A stretch of 64,000 bases of DNA. It comes from Bimastos eiseni (lineage: Eukaryota; Annelida; Clitellata; Crassiclitellata; Lumbricidae). The stretch is taken from NCBI GenBank assembly GCA_959347315.1, contig OY365816.1, forward strand, positions 28,623,207 through 28,687,206, written 5' to 3'. Of this stretch, positions 36,201 to 46,599 are shown piece after piece (within the stretch, counting starts at the first letter, position 1; each line of letters begins with the position of its first letter). The position numbers and the translations under genes are program-made. Under the pieces are notes generated by a model. That model was not told the DNA's origin, searched no databases, and saw nothing but the letters and a program-made list of their open reading frames with translations.

Positions 36201-39200
36201 GTGCATTCCTAATATTGCATTTGCTCTTTTCCTGTTCAGCGCTAGGTCTCCACTGCCAGATATATTTGAGAGGACGCTGAAAGAATCGCGATATGCCAAG
36301 AAAGACTTCATGCTTCAAATGTATGTTTGTTTCTGTGAAAAATCCTATTACTGTAAATCAACATAAAATGTTAAATGTTGTTGTAATATTTTTTACGCTT
36401 TGCCGTTCAAATCACGTTTGTAAATTGAAATAGTTTTTTTAAAGTTTTGATTAGATATTGTTTACGTCTTGACATGTTGACTCAGTTTGGCAGTTTGTTT
36501 CAAGTCGTTCTCTTTGACTCCGTAGTCCTCTTTAAGGGGTACTTTATCAACAGCACTATATATTGATTGATTGATAAATGTTTTTGATTGATCATTTGAT
36601 TGATAAGTGTAGCAGGATATTTTGATCGATTGATTGTTAATGTTACCTGTGTATTTCTTAAACTCTGTGGTCGAAGTTGTATCTACGATTAAATTGCAAA
36701 CTATTTGTTACGATTAACCCTACACGCTCGAAGTTGAATATTGCCTGGTTAGACATTTTGTCTTTCAGTCTTGAGTCTAACACTGATACCCAGTTGTGAA
36801 GTTTGCAACTCTGACATTGTCTGTGAACTTTATCGTTGCAGCAATTCCAAGACGCAGTCGGAATTCGCGAAGCAGGACATTCTGGAGAAGGAGACGGCCG
36901 TGAAATACTACAGGGATCAGGTCGGCAGCAAAGCTTCTCGTCAATGTTCGATTACCTTACATTACTGTTGCAACTGAATGGGTATTTGGCATTGGGGTGC
37001 GTGGTGGTGTAGCGGTTAGCATGCTGGACTGTTGTCCGAAAGGCAAATCCCTGCCAGGGTGGCGATTTTTTTCGCGATTTGAGTTCCCCTATCCAACTCG
37101 GCTGCTGCGAGTATGTTGATTGTGGGAGGACGAGGCAGAGAGGGAGAGGATTGGCCATCCCAACACGTATGCCAAGGCTAAGAAAATGAAGTCGTTATTA
37201 CTTAATTCTCATGGTTGTTGCCTCTTGGCGCCGAGATTTAGACGAACTACTCTTTGGTGTGTTTAATTCAGAGTTTGATTATGTACATGCGTATATCTAG
37301 AGACTTAATGGACCTCTTGAAAGAGTTGCATTTTTTCATCCCTCTAATATTCATAATTTTTCACTTTTCTTCTTAAGTGATAATTTCTTTCGGTTTGCTT
37401 TTAAGTAATTACTTAAAAGCAATTTGAGGACGTTGTCAGATAAGTCTCTACAACAGAGAAAAATACAGAAGGTGAACTGAAAAGGGAATTGATTTTCTTC
37501 CACACTGTTTTGCTGTTGGGCAAGATGACATATTAGGAAACTGAAATTTGAATGATTATTGCATGTCTCTCTGATATGGTGAGCTGCTAGCAGTTCGTGT
37601 TTTGGGAGTCGGTTCCGATTGTCGTTAGCAAGCAATCCGGTTGTCTTATTTTTAATTGTGTTGTTTTAATTTTAGCGTGCAAAGAATGAAAGTCAACTGA
37701 TTAATCAGGTTTGTTGTCTCAGTCGTGTAGTTTACGTAGTTGACTGTTGTCTGTCTGTCTGTGTCTGTCCCTCTATGTCTATGTTCCTCTTTGTCTGTCT
37801 GTCTGTGTCTGTCCCTCTATGTCTATGTTCCTCTTTGTCTGTCTGTCTGTGTCTGTCCCTCTATGTCTATGTTCCTCTTTGTCTGTCTGTCTGTGTCTGT
37901 CCCTCTATGTCTATGTTCCTCTTTGTCTGTCTGTCTCTGTCTGTCCCTCTATGTCTATGTTCCTCTTTGTCTGTCTGTCTCTGTCTGTCCCTCTATGTCT
38001 ATGTTCCTCTTTGTCTGTCTGTCTCTGTCTGTCCCTCTATGTCTATGTTCCTCTTTGTCTGTCTGTCTGTGTCTGTCCCTCTATGTCTATGTTCCTCTTT
38101 GTCTGTCTGTCTGTGTCTGTCCCTCTATGTCTATGTTCCTCTTTGTCTGTCTGTCTCTGTCTGTCCCTCTATGTCTATGTTCCTCTTTGTCTGTCTGTCT
38201 CTGTCTGTCCCTCTATGTCTATGTTCCTCTTTGTCTGTCTGTCTCTGTCTGTCCCTTTGTGTTTGTGTCTTTATCTGTCTGTGTCTGTCTGTATCTTTCT
38301 GTTCCTCTGTCTACCTGTCTCTTTGTCTGTCTGTCTTTTCGCAACAAGAAATAGACTGTCACTAAAGCTCTGCTAATCTATTTGACCTGGCACTTTGCTC
38401 CGTTTGCCTTTCATTTTATTTGATTTTAATTTAATCTTTAATTGAATATAATCGTCATCTGCTCTCAGGTGCAGAACCTGCTGCGCATATCGGAGCGGTT
38501 GCCGGTTCCCCTGGAGGAGACTTTCGTAGAGGATGAACCTGAAGAGGAAGAGGATGTCTGCGAAACAGTCGACAATGAAGAAGTGGAGGATGGCTCAACT
38601 GAATTTCCAGGTTTTTTCCCCAGATTTGAGTTTTTCCGGGATTGAAATTTATGGTTTAGTATTTATTTAATAGTTGCTTTCTTAATTTATCCACACTGCT
38701 TCTTGTCATGAGACGACCTCATTGGTTACAGTAATCATAACACTGACACTAGTAATAATAGTTATAATAACAACAATAATATTAATCATACAACAATAAT
38801 ATTAATCATAATAGTAAAAATTTTATTATAGTAATTATAGTAGCCGTAGCAATTGTAATTATAATAATGATTATAATAAGAAAATTTATATAGCACTGTG
38901 GTAAAGAGTGGATATAGAAAGTAGAATAAAATCTCGGTAATAAGGAGGACATTTAATGGGTAAAAGAATTTAATGGCAATCACTTGACAGTTTAGATGTG
39001 TCTTGACGTGTGATTTGAATTATCATTTATTCATTATTCTGTGAGAGGCGCTATATAAATCTAAGCACCTCTTCAAGGAAGGGGACTGCTCAGAGGCACT
39101 CCCATCCCCAGGACAGCAAAATAAAACCATTTTAAGATTGTATCGTATTTTTAGATTTATATGGCAACTCTCACGGAATAAGTATTCATAGTCACTCTCA

Positions 39201-42200
39201 GCACTGAAACTCCGGGGAAAAGAAACGTCTCGAGAGGTGGGGAGAGGAATGGGCTGAATGGGTTTTAGGAATTCTTTTCTGAATTTCCAGAGTTGACTGA
39301 GGAGCAGGATTCTCTCGTGACCCGAGCACTCGTCCCTCGGCCGGCTGATCAGATCGTGGTTGAGGGTTTCCGGTTGCAGATTGCGAGGAAGGACCTCGCC
39401 ACCCTCTCCGGCCTCAACTGGCTCAACGACGAGGTCAGTGATTCACCCTATGTCAATGGGGTGCTTGGGAAAAGGCTAGAGCTTCACACTTGTTCTCTTC
39501 CTTTGAAAAATGGCTCAGATCTCACCGTTTTTCTTTAGCTTTCGAGACAGATCTTCAAGGGGCGACTGACTAGCCATGACATTTGATCGGCATTTCTGTG
39601 GGACCCTGTATTATTTGTTAAGAAATTTGTTATTAAAATATTTAATTTTTCTGTGTGACTTTGTGACTTTGTTAAAAATTTTGATGATGTTGCATGTATA
39701 TAAAATATCTGTCGCTGCTTGTAGTGCGAGTCCCAAGCCTGGGTAAAAGATGAGGGCAGCGCTGATGATCTTTGTAATCATACAGTGTCATTAAACAGCA
39801 ACTATGTGTGAAAAATTTGTTTACTCAAATATAAAAAATATTTATTCTGTGTCTGTTAACAATGTAGGTGTGACTATGTGTTAGCATTTTTTAAGTTAGA
39901 ATAATTAATCTTTTTCTTTGTGACTTTGTGAAATCCTGGTGACCTTGTAATAGGAAGATGGGAGTGATTTTCATTCTTTATTTAAACAAAAGTTATTTTT
40001 GAAGTGGACTAGCATAGAATTTCACTGTAATATGTCATGTCACATCGTCGCTTAGCGACGGTTGACTACATGAATGGGAAAGTGTTGTCCAATGCTTTCT
40101 GTCTCGTACGATGTTCATTAAGCTTGTGCCTTTTAAACCAGTCCACGCCATGGACTGTAATTACTTGTCATTATTTGTTCATAATATTTTTATTATCATT
40201 ATGTGGCTTGTCGGTTTAAAATTAAACGAAAATAAAAATAAATAAGAAGTTGGTGGAACAGTTTTCTGAAGGCATTGCACATTGTTTCAGGTGATAAGTT
40301 TACGTTTTACGCTGCAGGTAATAAGATTATGTTTTACATTACAGATAATTAATTTCTACCTGAATCTCATAATGGAACGTAGTGAAAAGCAAGGATCTCG
40401 TAAGGTCTACGCGTTTAGCACATTCTTCTACCCAAAGGTTAAGTCTGATGGACACACGGGTGTCAGGCGCTGGACGAAAACCGTCGATCTCTTCCGCTAT
40501 GACTACGTACTGGTTCCAGTGCACCTTGGAATGCACTGGTGCCTTGCTGTAAGCATTAAAAGTTTTCTAACGGCCATTCACTGTGTAAGCATTTGAATTT
40601 GAGCTCGAAGCTTTGTAAACTGACTGTGTTATTGTAAACATGTGAATACATTTCACCTTGTGCCTTCAGTTCATTGAACCCGAGCGACTGTCATGATAAA
40701 CCTTCTCATTAAGCGTGAATACATTTAACGTGTGTAATTGTATTGGTATGTGTTAACATGTGACTGTGACCATGTTTACGCATTAACGTCGATCTCTTCA
40801 AGTGTCGTACATGTTATTGTCTATGCACTTTGGAATGTGCTGGTGCCTTTGCTGGGAATGTGCTGGTGCCTTTACTAGGGAATGTTCCGGTGGCTTTGCA
40901 TGAGAAGTACTAACGTGACTAATTTTGTTTTTCTAGGTGGTTGACTTCCGTAAGAAGCAGATTCGTTACTACGACTCAATGGGTGGGAACAACGAAGAAT
41001 GTCTGCGAGCGCTCAGGTGAGCAGGAGGGGAGACTTTCTTGTTCTGATCGAGCAGAGCGCTCGCCTTATAGCACGCAGAATGCAGGTTCGAGCCCGTGCT
41101 CACCGTGTTACAAGTGGAGGGCTGCTTTGAACCTGAAATTCGCCCCAATCGCTAGTGTTCCATTTGGCGAGCGCTCTGAGCGATACTATATTCATATCAT
41201 TAATGCATCTGATTTGCATATTATAATCACACAGCCGTCAGATGATGCGAATGCAAATGGCGGTTGTTATTATGCCGAATGTCCGAGGATTGTGCAATTC
41301 GAAGCTGAGAGTGTCCAAATATCAGAATTTAAAAGCATTTTGTGTTGAAAAGGGTCTTGTTCACCTGAGATTCACATATTTGCGTTCGATAAGAATTTTC
41401 ATATATTGCCAGAGGGTTCCATTCAGGAGAGTTTCCTGGCAGTTACAGAAAACCTTCTGCTTTATAGTTCAGAATGAACCCGTTTGACTTATTTTGTGCT
41501 CTTTGTTATCTCAGAAACTACGTATCGGACGAGTGCCAGGCGAAGCGCCAGACGGCGTTTGACTGGACTGGGTGGCAGTTCTTTGCTGTTAAGGCAAGCT
41601 GCTTTGTGCTTCTTGTAACTTATCATGTGATATGGAAACAGAAAGAATGATGGTTATCAAAATGAATTGCATTAACTGATTGCTTGTAAAAGTCACTGTA
41701 GTCGCTTGTAAATGGTGATTTTGCGATTGTAGTTGTAATGTGTAAGCTGTAATTTGAAATAGTGATTGGTCGACAGTTTTAGTTTTGATTATTAGTTAAG
41801 GATGTCTGAAAGATCAGCCCAGTTAATTAATGTGACAATGCCTTTCTCTAGAAGAAGAGATGTGCCAAACGTCAGCATATGAAGTGTTAGCGACTTCATT
41901 TTCTTAGCCTCGGCATATGAGAGCGTTAGATCAGTCCACTCCCTCACTCTTATTCCATCTGACCATGTATAGCAAGTGTACTCGCCACTAGGCCAAATCA
42001 GTGAGTATAGTAGAAATCTCTATGAAATGTCTATTTTTTAGGATATTCCTCAACAAATGAATGGTTCTGATTGCGGCATGTTTGCCTGCAAGTTCGCAGA
42101 ATACATCTCGCGAGATGCGGCTATCACTTTCGACCAGGTCAGTTGCTTCTGGCGTATCTACATAAATGAGTATATTTTCTTTATTAACCGATTGTTTTAA

Positions 42201-42690
42201 TGTATGTATATTCGTTAATTTCGAAAGAAAACAATCTGAAAGAAACACAGAAATGTTATCACCAGTGACAGTTGACAATTAAAGTAGTGAGAATTGAACA
42301 GAAAACTTGTTGCTTAACGATGAGTTGCCCGATATCGAGTGTCTGTTGACCAATATATTCTTTATTAACCAATTGCAAGCAGAAATCTTGAACTATGTTT
42401 CTGCTGGAGCAGAATGTTTGTAATGTTTGTTCTGTCAGAATATTAAGCATGCTACAAGGAGACGCTTTTAAATTTCATTACATTTTGTGTCTCCCATTTG
42501 TCTTCTGTGTATTCGTTGGAATGCACTCTCAGAATAGTGAATACGTAATGCTCCTCTTGTTGTTCAACCCAAGACTTATTTAAACGCATCAGTTGCATTG
42601 AATTCATTTGCTCCACTTCTTTTTCAGCGTCACATGCCGTACTTTAGGCGTCGCATGGTCTACGAAATTCTCACCAAGACGCTGATGTGA
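28682..42690 (+). CDS. SENP1: Sentrin/SUMO-specific protease, SENP1 type (C48 peptidase)
   Basis: Coding exons: 28682-28773, 29562-29626, 31799-31897, 32679-32793, 33014-33146, 33580-33689, 34578-34841, 35195-35448, 35837-35876, 36240-36320, 36842-36920, 37676-37708, 38469-38610, 39291-39433, 40345-40548, 40937-41016, 41515-41593, 42042-42137, 42628-42690. Every phase agrees; 723 aa. Ulp1-type catalytic domain covers about residues 500-723: [48 protein letters not shown]. Triad His614, Asp631, Cys682, with oxyanion Gln676. The VVDFRKK and YYDSMGG stretches match SENP1 better than SENP2. It matures SUMO and removes it from nuclear proteins. The N-terminus ([20 protein letters not shown]) is an amphipathic helix followed by basic AKRQRD and KRFRLD motifs, as in nuclear-pore-associated SENP2. 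Residues about 430-475 look coiled-coil. The intron after 41593 starts GC. A polyadenylation signal lies at 43784-43789. Exon 1 has a weak donor (CGG|GTATAA), the least certain joint. Confidence 0.93.
29640..29975 (+). mobile_element. L2-like LINE ORF2 C-terminal fragment
   Basis: Reads [15 protein letters not shown], the HWLPV-x-x-R-I motif near the end of the reverse transcriptase region in L2/CR1 elements, then with frameshifts [15 protein letters not shown] and [10 protein letters not shown], the usual C-terminus. Relic in the SENP intron after exon 2. Confidence 0.75.
30240..30430 (+). mobile_element. Dispersed repeat family D, two tandem copies
   Basis: Two copies, about 30245-30335 and 30340-30430, each with GCCCTCCT, CTTGGG or TTTGGGACTGGCA, and CAGTGGCGGAG or its variant. 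This tandem pair gives the clearest view of the unit. Confidence 0.65.
31495..31690 (+). mobile_element. SINE family S1 body with GCGCTATATAAAT-type tail
   Basis: GAGAGGGAGAGGACGGATGG and GGAGCCAAGG match the body of the SINE at 37000-37195. The copy ends GGTGCTATATAAATTGACTG and GATTG repeats, an L2-like tail. The head is missing. Confidence 0.6.
32835..32940 (+). mobile_element. Dispersed repeat family D copy
   Basis: GTAGTAGTGGTTACAGTTTAACGACACTG then GTTGCCCTTCTCCTTTTCCA and GCTTGGGGTTG match the family core. It lies within 80 bp of SENP exon 33014-33146. Confidence 0.5.
33190..33225. repeat. (AT)n microsatellite followed by degenerate pyrimidine-rich repeats
   Basis: AT tract, then to about 33440 several imperfect copies of ATTCCTTCATATTACCTGGG. 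Between SENP exons 5 and 6. Confidence 0.85.
33730..34060. repeat. Degenerate TTATTA-rich tract
   Basis: Low-complexity run of ATT trinucleotides in a SENP intron. Confidence 0.85.
36985..37200 (+). mobile_element. tRNA-derived SINE, family S1
   Basis: The head reads GGTGTAGCGGTTAGCATGC with an A box TGGTGTAGCGG (37005-37015) that fits the consensus at all 11 positions. The B box region (AAGGCAAATCCC) is degraded. The body carries GAGAGGGAGAGGATTGGCC. No anticodon arm or full cloverleaf, so not a tRNA gene. In the SENP intron after exon 36842-36920. Confidence 0.75.
37745..38340. repeat. Minisatellite, 44-bp unit, 11 near-perfect copies
   Basis: Each unit has GTCCCTCTATGTCTATGTTC followed by CTCTTTGTCTGTCTGTCT. 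Eleven copies of the GTTCCTCTTTG core are present, then a degraded end. Units come in two forms differing at one base (CTGTGTCTG or CTCTGTCTG). Because 44 is not a multiple of 3 and no frame has stops, all three plus frames stay open for about 200 codons; these are artefacts. In the SENP intron after the 33-nt exon. Confidence 0.97.
39034..39181. repeat. Inverted pair of retroelement tails
   Basis: 39034-39064 (TTATTCTGTGAGAGGCGC...) and 39151-39181 are 31-bp inverted repeats that differ at about three positions. Both are copies of the GCGCTATATAAAT tail seen elsewhere. They lie 110 bp upstream of SENP exon 39291-39433. Confidence 0.8.
39715..39805 (-). mobile_element. Dispersed repeat family D, reverse copy
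   Basis: GTCCCAAGCCTGGGTAAAAG, GAGGGCAGCGCTGATGATC and CAGTGTCATTAAACAG mirror the plus copies of the family. Confidence 0.55.
41030..41230 (+). mobile_element. Possible tRNA-derived SINE, family S3
   Basis: A perfect B box GGTTCGAGCCC lies at 41085-41095, preceded by GAGCAGAGCGCTCGCC that resembles a tRNA D-arm region. No cloverleaf or discriminator end can be drawn, so a SINE head or tRNA relic is more likely than a tRNA gene. In the SENP intron after exon 16. Confidence 0.45.
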
Positions 42691-45600
42691 ACAAAAGCCT
42701 CGAGACCAATCGGCTCTTGAGAGAGAGACTCTGCACAAGTTGTGACGGAGCGGTACGACTCTTTGGACGATTCAGGACCCAGGTCCCAAAAACTCTGTTG
42801 CGCTTGCTTTGTGCGGTTGGACTTATTTTTCTCGAACAAAAAAAGACCATGGCTCGCTGAACATTCGGATAACGTTCTCGCTTTTCTGAACCTGTCGACA
42901 GAAAAATGAACTGACTGTCAGACAGATGTGAATTGGAAAAGTGGTAGAGAGAGATTGCGAGGAAGGGCAAGCCTCGTAATTTATGCAGGTTCTTTCGTGT
43001 GACGTTTATTTCCTGTGAGATGTACACGCAAAACTTATTGTAGAATGTGCCATTATGACTTTGACTCAGATAGAAATGGTCAGGGATATAATTGTGTTGT
43101 TACGGTTGAATGCACAACCTCGTTTTAATACATGCTATTAAGTGGTGCTTGCTAAGTCTGTCATTTTGAAATTCATATTTTCTTGCCGTTGCTTATTAGC
43201 ATAAATAGGCAGATATAATGAGTGTGCAGTGCAATACTTGATAGCCTAACGATTAAAATGTTCGACTGTCCACTCTGAGTTTGGGTCTCAGATCCCACAA
43301 GGGTGGAAAATATTTGACACTTCTGGTCTACTTTTGCCCATAGTGAGAAAAGCTGTAAAATGAGCACAATGGACGAGGTGGTGTGCAGTGGATTAAAAAA
43401 ATACTGGTGGACCTCACGATTGGTTGCTTCTCAGACTTTATTTTCGCTGAATTTTACCATATTGTATGTGAAATACTGGAAACATTTTGCATACATTCCT
43501 AGCATAAAGTAATGTTACAACGGCTCGTGACCAATTCGTATTTCTGAAGGCGTGTTTCTAAAAATGGTTGCATGCAGTTTGATTATTTGTTGCAGACATA
43601 TCCAGGATGCACTGTTACGTTGGTATCTAGCACAAAAAATACACTGCGCTTTACTTACTTACCTCTGGTGAATCGTATCAGCCATTCCTTGTCATCTCAA
43701 CCTTGTATTACGACTAACATGGTCGATTGGTTGAAGTGTAATGCATTGAGTGCGGCACTTGCTGTGTAGGTTCTTTCATGCACAATAAAATCAACATGTC
43801 AATGTTCTGTCACAATGGTTGTGTGCACTTCAGAACGTTTTGGAAGATATCAAAGATGCAGTTATATCGTATTAAGGTGCAAACTAACTTGTTTCAGATG
43901 TGTTCGACATTTATGCAGAGAAGGTTTTATATTTCGTTTCGTAATCAGAACTTATTTAATTTGTTTGTAGTTGTATTTTGAAAAGCAAAGTCAGAAAATT
44001 CTGGTGATATTATAAAATTTTCGCCATCTAACTAAAACGTTTTGTCAGATTGTTGCTTTAGACTTCATTTCAGTGCGGTATTTACCACTAGGCCAACAAG
44101 GACCGGCCTAGGGTGACAGTTTTCAAGGGGCGGCAAAAGGTGAATGTAAAAAGTAGATTGCAAGCCAGTGGACTAATAAGTGAGTGTATTATAACACAAT
44201 GATTACACATTTTATTTCTTTTCATTTTAAAAAAATATTTCGTACAATAAAATCTGTTAAAATTTGTGTAATTCATTCAATATGAAATTTCAATTCTGGG
44301 AGGGAGAGGCAGCAAACAAATCCACCCTGCCTCATATGTACGTTTTAGTCCTAGGTATAATTATATCCGAACACTGAACCAAACTAAACGATCATTTAAT
44401 AATGTAGTTATGAAGTCAATAATTTCCTAAACTCCAACAATTCAAGTCTCCCCTCTGAATATGCGCATATAAAATATCAAGAAACCGAGAAACCAATATA
44501 ACGTTTTCTACTATGGCTAGATCCTGTCCAGAACAAATAAATACAGACCAAACTAAAAGCAACAATGCACCAAAAACACAACGTCTCAAATGCTGAGAGA
44601 GAGATTCTTGGCATACGAAACAATGGGTTAAAGGAACACATCTGAAAGCTTTTACCTCCGATAAAAGTTCAAAGAGGTTATGTGACTGAAGTCGATACTG
44701 GCGAGGGTTAACAGTTCTAATTGCCTACTTTGGAGTTCTAGGAAGGTTGGCCAAACGCAGGCAGATCAATCCATTCCATAAAAACGTAACTCAGAGAACA
44801 AAACTTGCAGAAGTGTTCCAAACGTACCTATCAAATGTTTTGCATTTTTAACAAGAAGTCCATTGATATCACTTAACTGATCTGTTATACCTTAGGCCTA
44901 AGTGAATGGATCCCATTTAAGTTCAGTATTGTATTGAATCTAAAAAAATTGCCTAGACACAGGACTGATGATGCAAGGGTAACACACAGACGAAGTTCAA
45001 CTTTATAAAAGCAAATGTTTGCAGTAAAAGCCGTCGAAGTAAAATACGAGTCTTGGTCAACACACAAAATACGAATATTGGTTAAAGTTAGGCTGCCAAG
45101 TAGCTCGTTATAGATACATAAAGTTCACCGTAACAACCGTACCCTACAAAACACACAGTTTAGATGACGTGGACTGCAGTAGTGTCACATGTGATACATT
45201 AACTTTCTGAAAATTGTGCATCGAATGATCACGCCCAACACTTCTACGAACAATTTGTCATGTATTTTCCTAGTAAACCGGAATAAATGGTAAACGAAGT
45301 TGCCACAACTTCGAATTTCACACAGAAATTAACGTTGCTGACTAGCCGTCTGGTAACACTTTGCATTTTCATTGCCGAATAACAATAGTTTGGTGTTTTT
45401 AAAAAAGATGCAACTACGGAGGGAGGATCCAAACTCTTGTTATTCTTCTTTCTTAGATGCATCTTTTTTAAAAACACCAGTTAAAGTTTCGGTACTAGAC
45501 AAAAGCTCCCGAGGTGCGTCCTCGAGGAGGAAAGCGATAGTTTCCTTTTCTGAGATCCTTCGTCCGCCAGTCTACAACCTTTTCAGATTTTAGAATTTCC

Positions 45601-46096
45601 ATCGAATTCAAAGTCAGCAACCACAAAAACGTAACACTGTTGATTTTGAAGTACTTAGCAAATATGTCAATATACCACATTTGTAAAACACCTGACCGAG
45701 CAAATCAAAATAGTGTGACCCTGCATAGAAACAGAATAACCTGGTTATACTTCAACGCATCTAAAAAAGCTAAACGTTTCAAAGCTTTCATATTCTCAAG
45801 AACTACTACATTCAGCTCCTTCCTGGAATATTCCATGCCAGACCATACACAGGCTAGCAAGCTTGTGTATCTTGAAAAACGAATATCTAGCAGAGAACCA
45901 AAGCTAACAATATTACACAAACTCAAATGACAGATCAAATACTAATTCATCACTGGGCACTCGGTCTCTTAATTCGCCAAAGAAAAACTAAATAAATAAC
46001 GCAAAACGAACGGTCGAACAAAACCAGTCCTACAGAAAAAGTGCAAGATTCTATCCAATGGGCGAGATCCATGAGTGAGTTGGTCTGAAGGAAGAT
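42691..46096. other. Convergent intergenic region
   Basis: Between the SENP and OGDH stops, holding both 3' UTRs. AATAAA at 43784-43789 fits SENP, and TTTATT near 44212 could be the minus-strand signal for OGDH. A perfect 22-bp inverted repeat lies at 45391-45479. No other coding exon recognised. Confidence 0.6.
45391..45479. repeat. Perfect 22-bp inverted repeat (hairpin)
   Basis: Arms 45391-45412 and 45458-45479 are perfect reverse complements (outer end TGGTGTTTTT), with a 45-bp loop. Could be a short MITE relic or a foldback in the OGDH 3' UTR. Confidence 0.9.
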
Positions 46097-46520
46097 TTAC
46101 TCGAATGCCTCCTTCATGAGACGTGAATTTTCCATGATGTGAGCGTATTTGTTGCCTGTTGCTGTAGAGGCCGAAACACAACGTCCAACGTAGCTAAACA
46201 AATTTAATGACACCGCTATTATTACCAAAATAAACTGCATATAAGTATGTGTCTAAAGTAGGCCTATAATACACCTAATCAGAGACAACTGAATAATAGG
46301 AAATTCCGATTGAATAACACATGTGCACGGATCGTCTCCTATTTAAATAATTAAGTTTACGGGTTTCAATCTCAACTGCCATGCTGTACCACCGCCTACG
46401 GTATTCCAAGAAAATGGTAGCAGGACTAGCAGGACTTTAGGGCATCTTTTCTTCCCTATTATTCTAACTCCTGTTAAATATCAACGTATGCCTGTTACCC
46501 ACATGTGCTTCTGTTGGAAC

Positions 46521-46553
<33 letters not shown>

Positions 46554-46564
46554 CAGTCCTACAG

Positions 46565-46599
<35 letters not shown>

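Noticed and set aside
37001..37075. A tRNA gene, suggested by a perfect A box
   Set aside because: B box degraded, no cloverleaf, and the sequence continues into a SINE body repeated elsewhere.
37740..38376. Three overlapping 196-209-codon open frames of Ser/Leu/Val/Cys-rich protein
   Set aside because: All arise from the stop-free 44-bp minisatellite read in three frames inside a SENP intron.
41085..41095. A tRNA gene, suggested by a perfect B box
   Set aside because: No acceptor stem or anticodon arm can be drawn around it; treated as a possible SINE head.
41578..41593. GT donor at GCT|GTTAAG instead of the GC donor
   Set aside because: Weaker consensus, and it removes two residues before DIPQQMNG; the GC site gives a better fit, although not proven.
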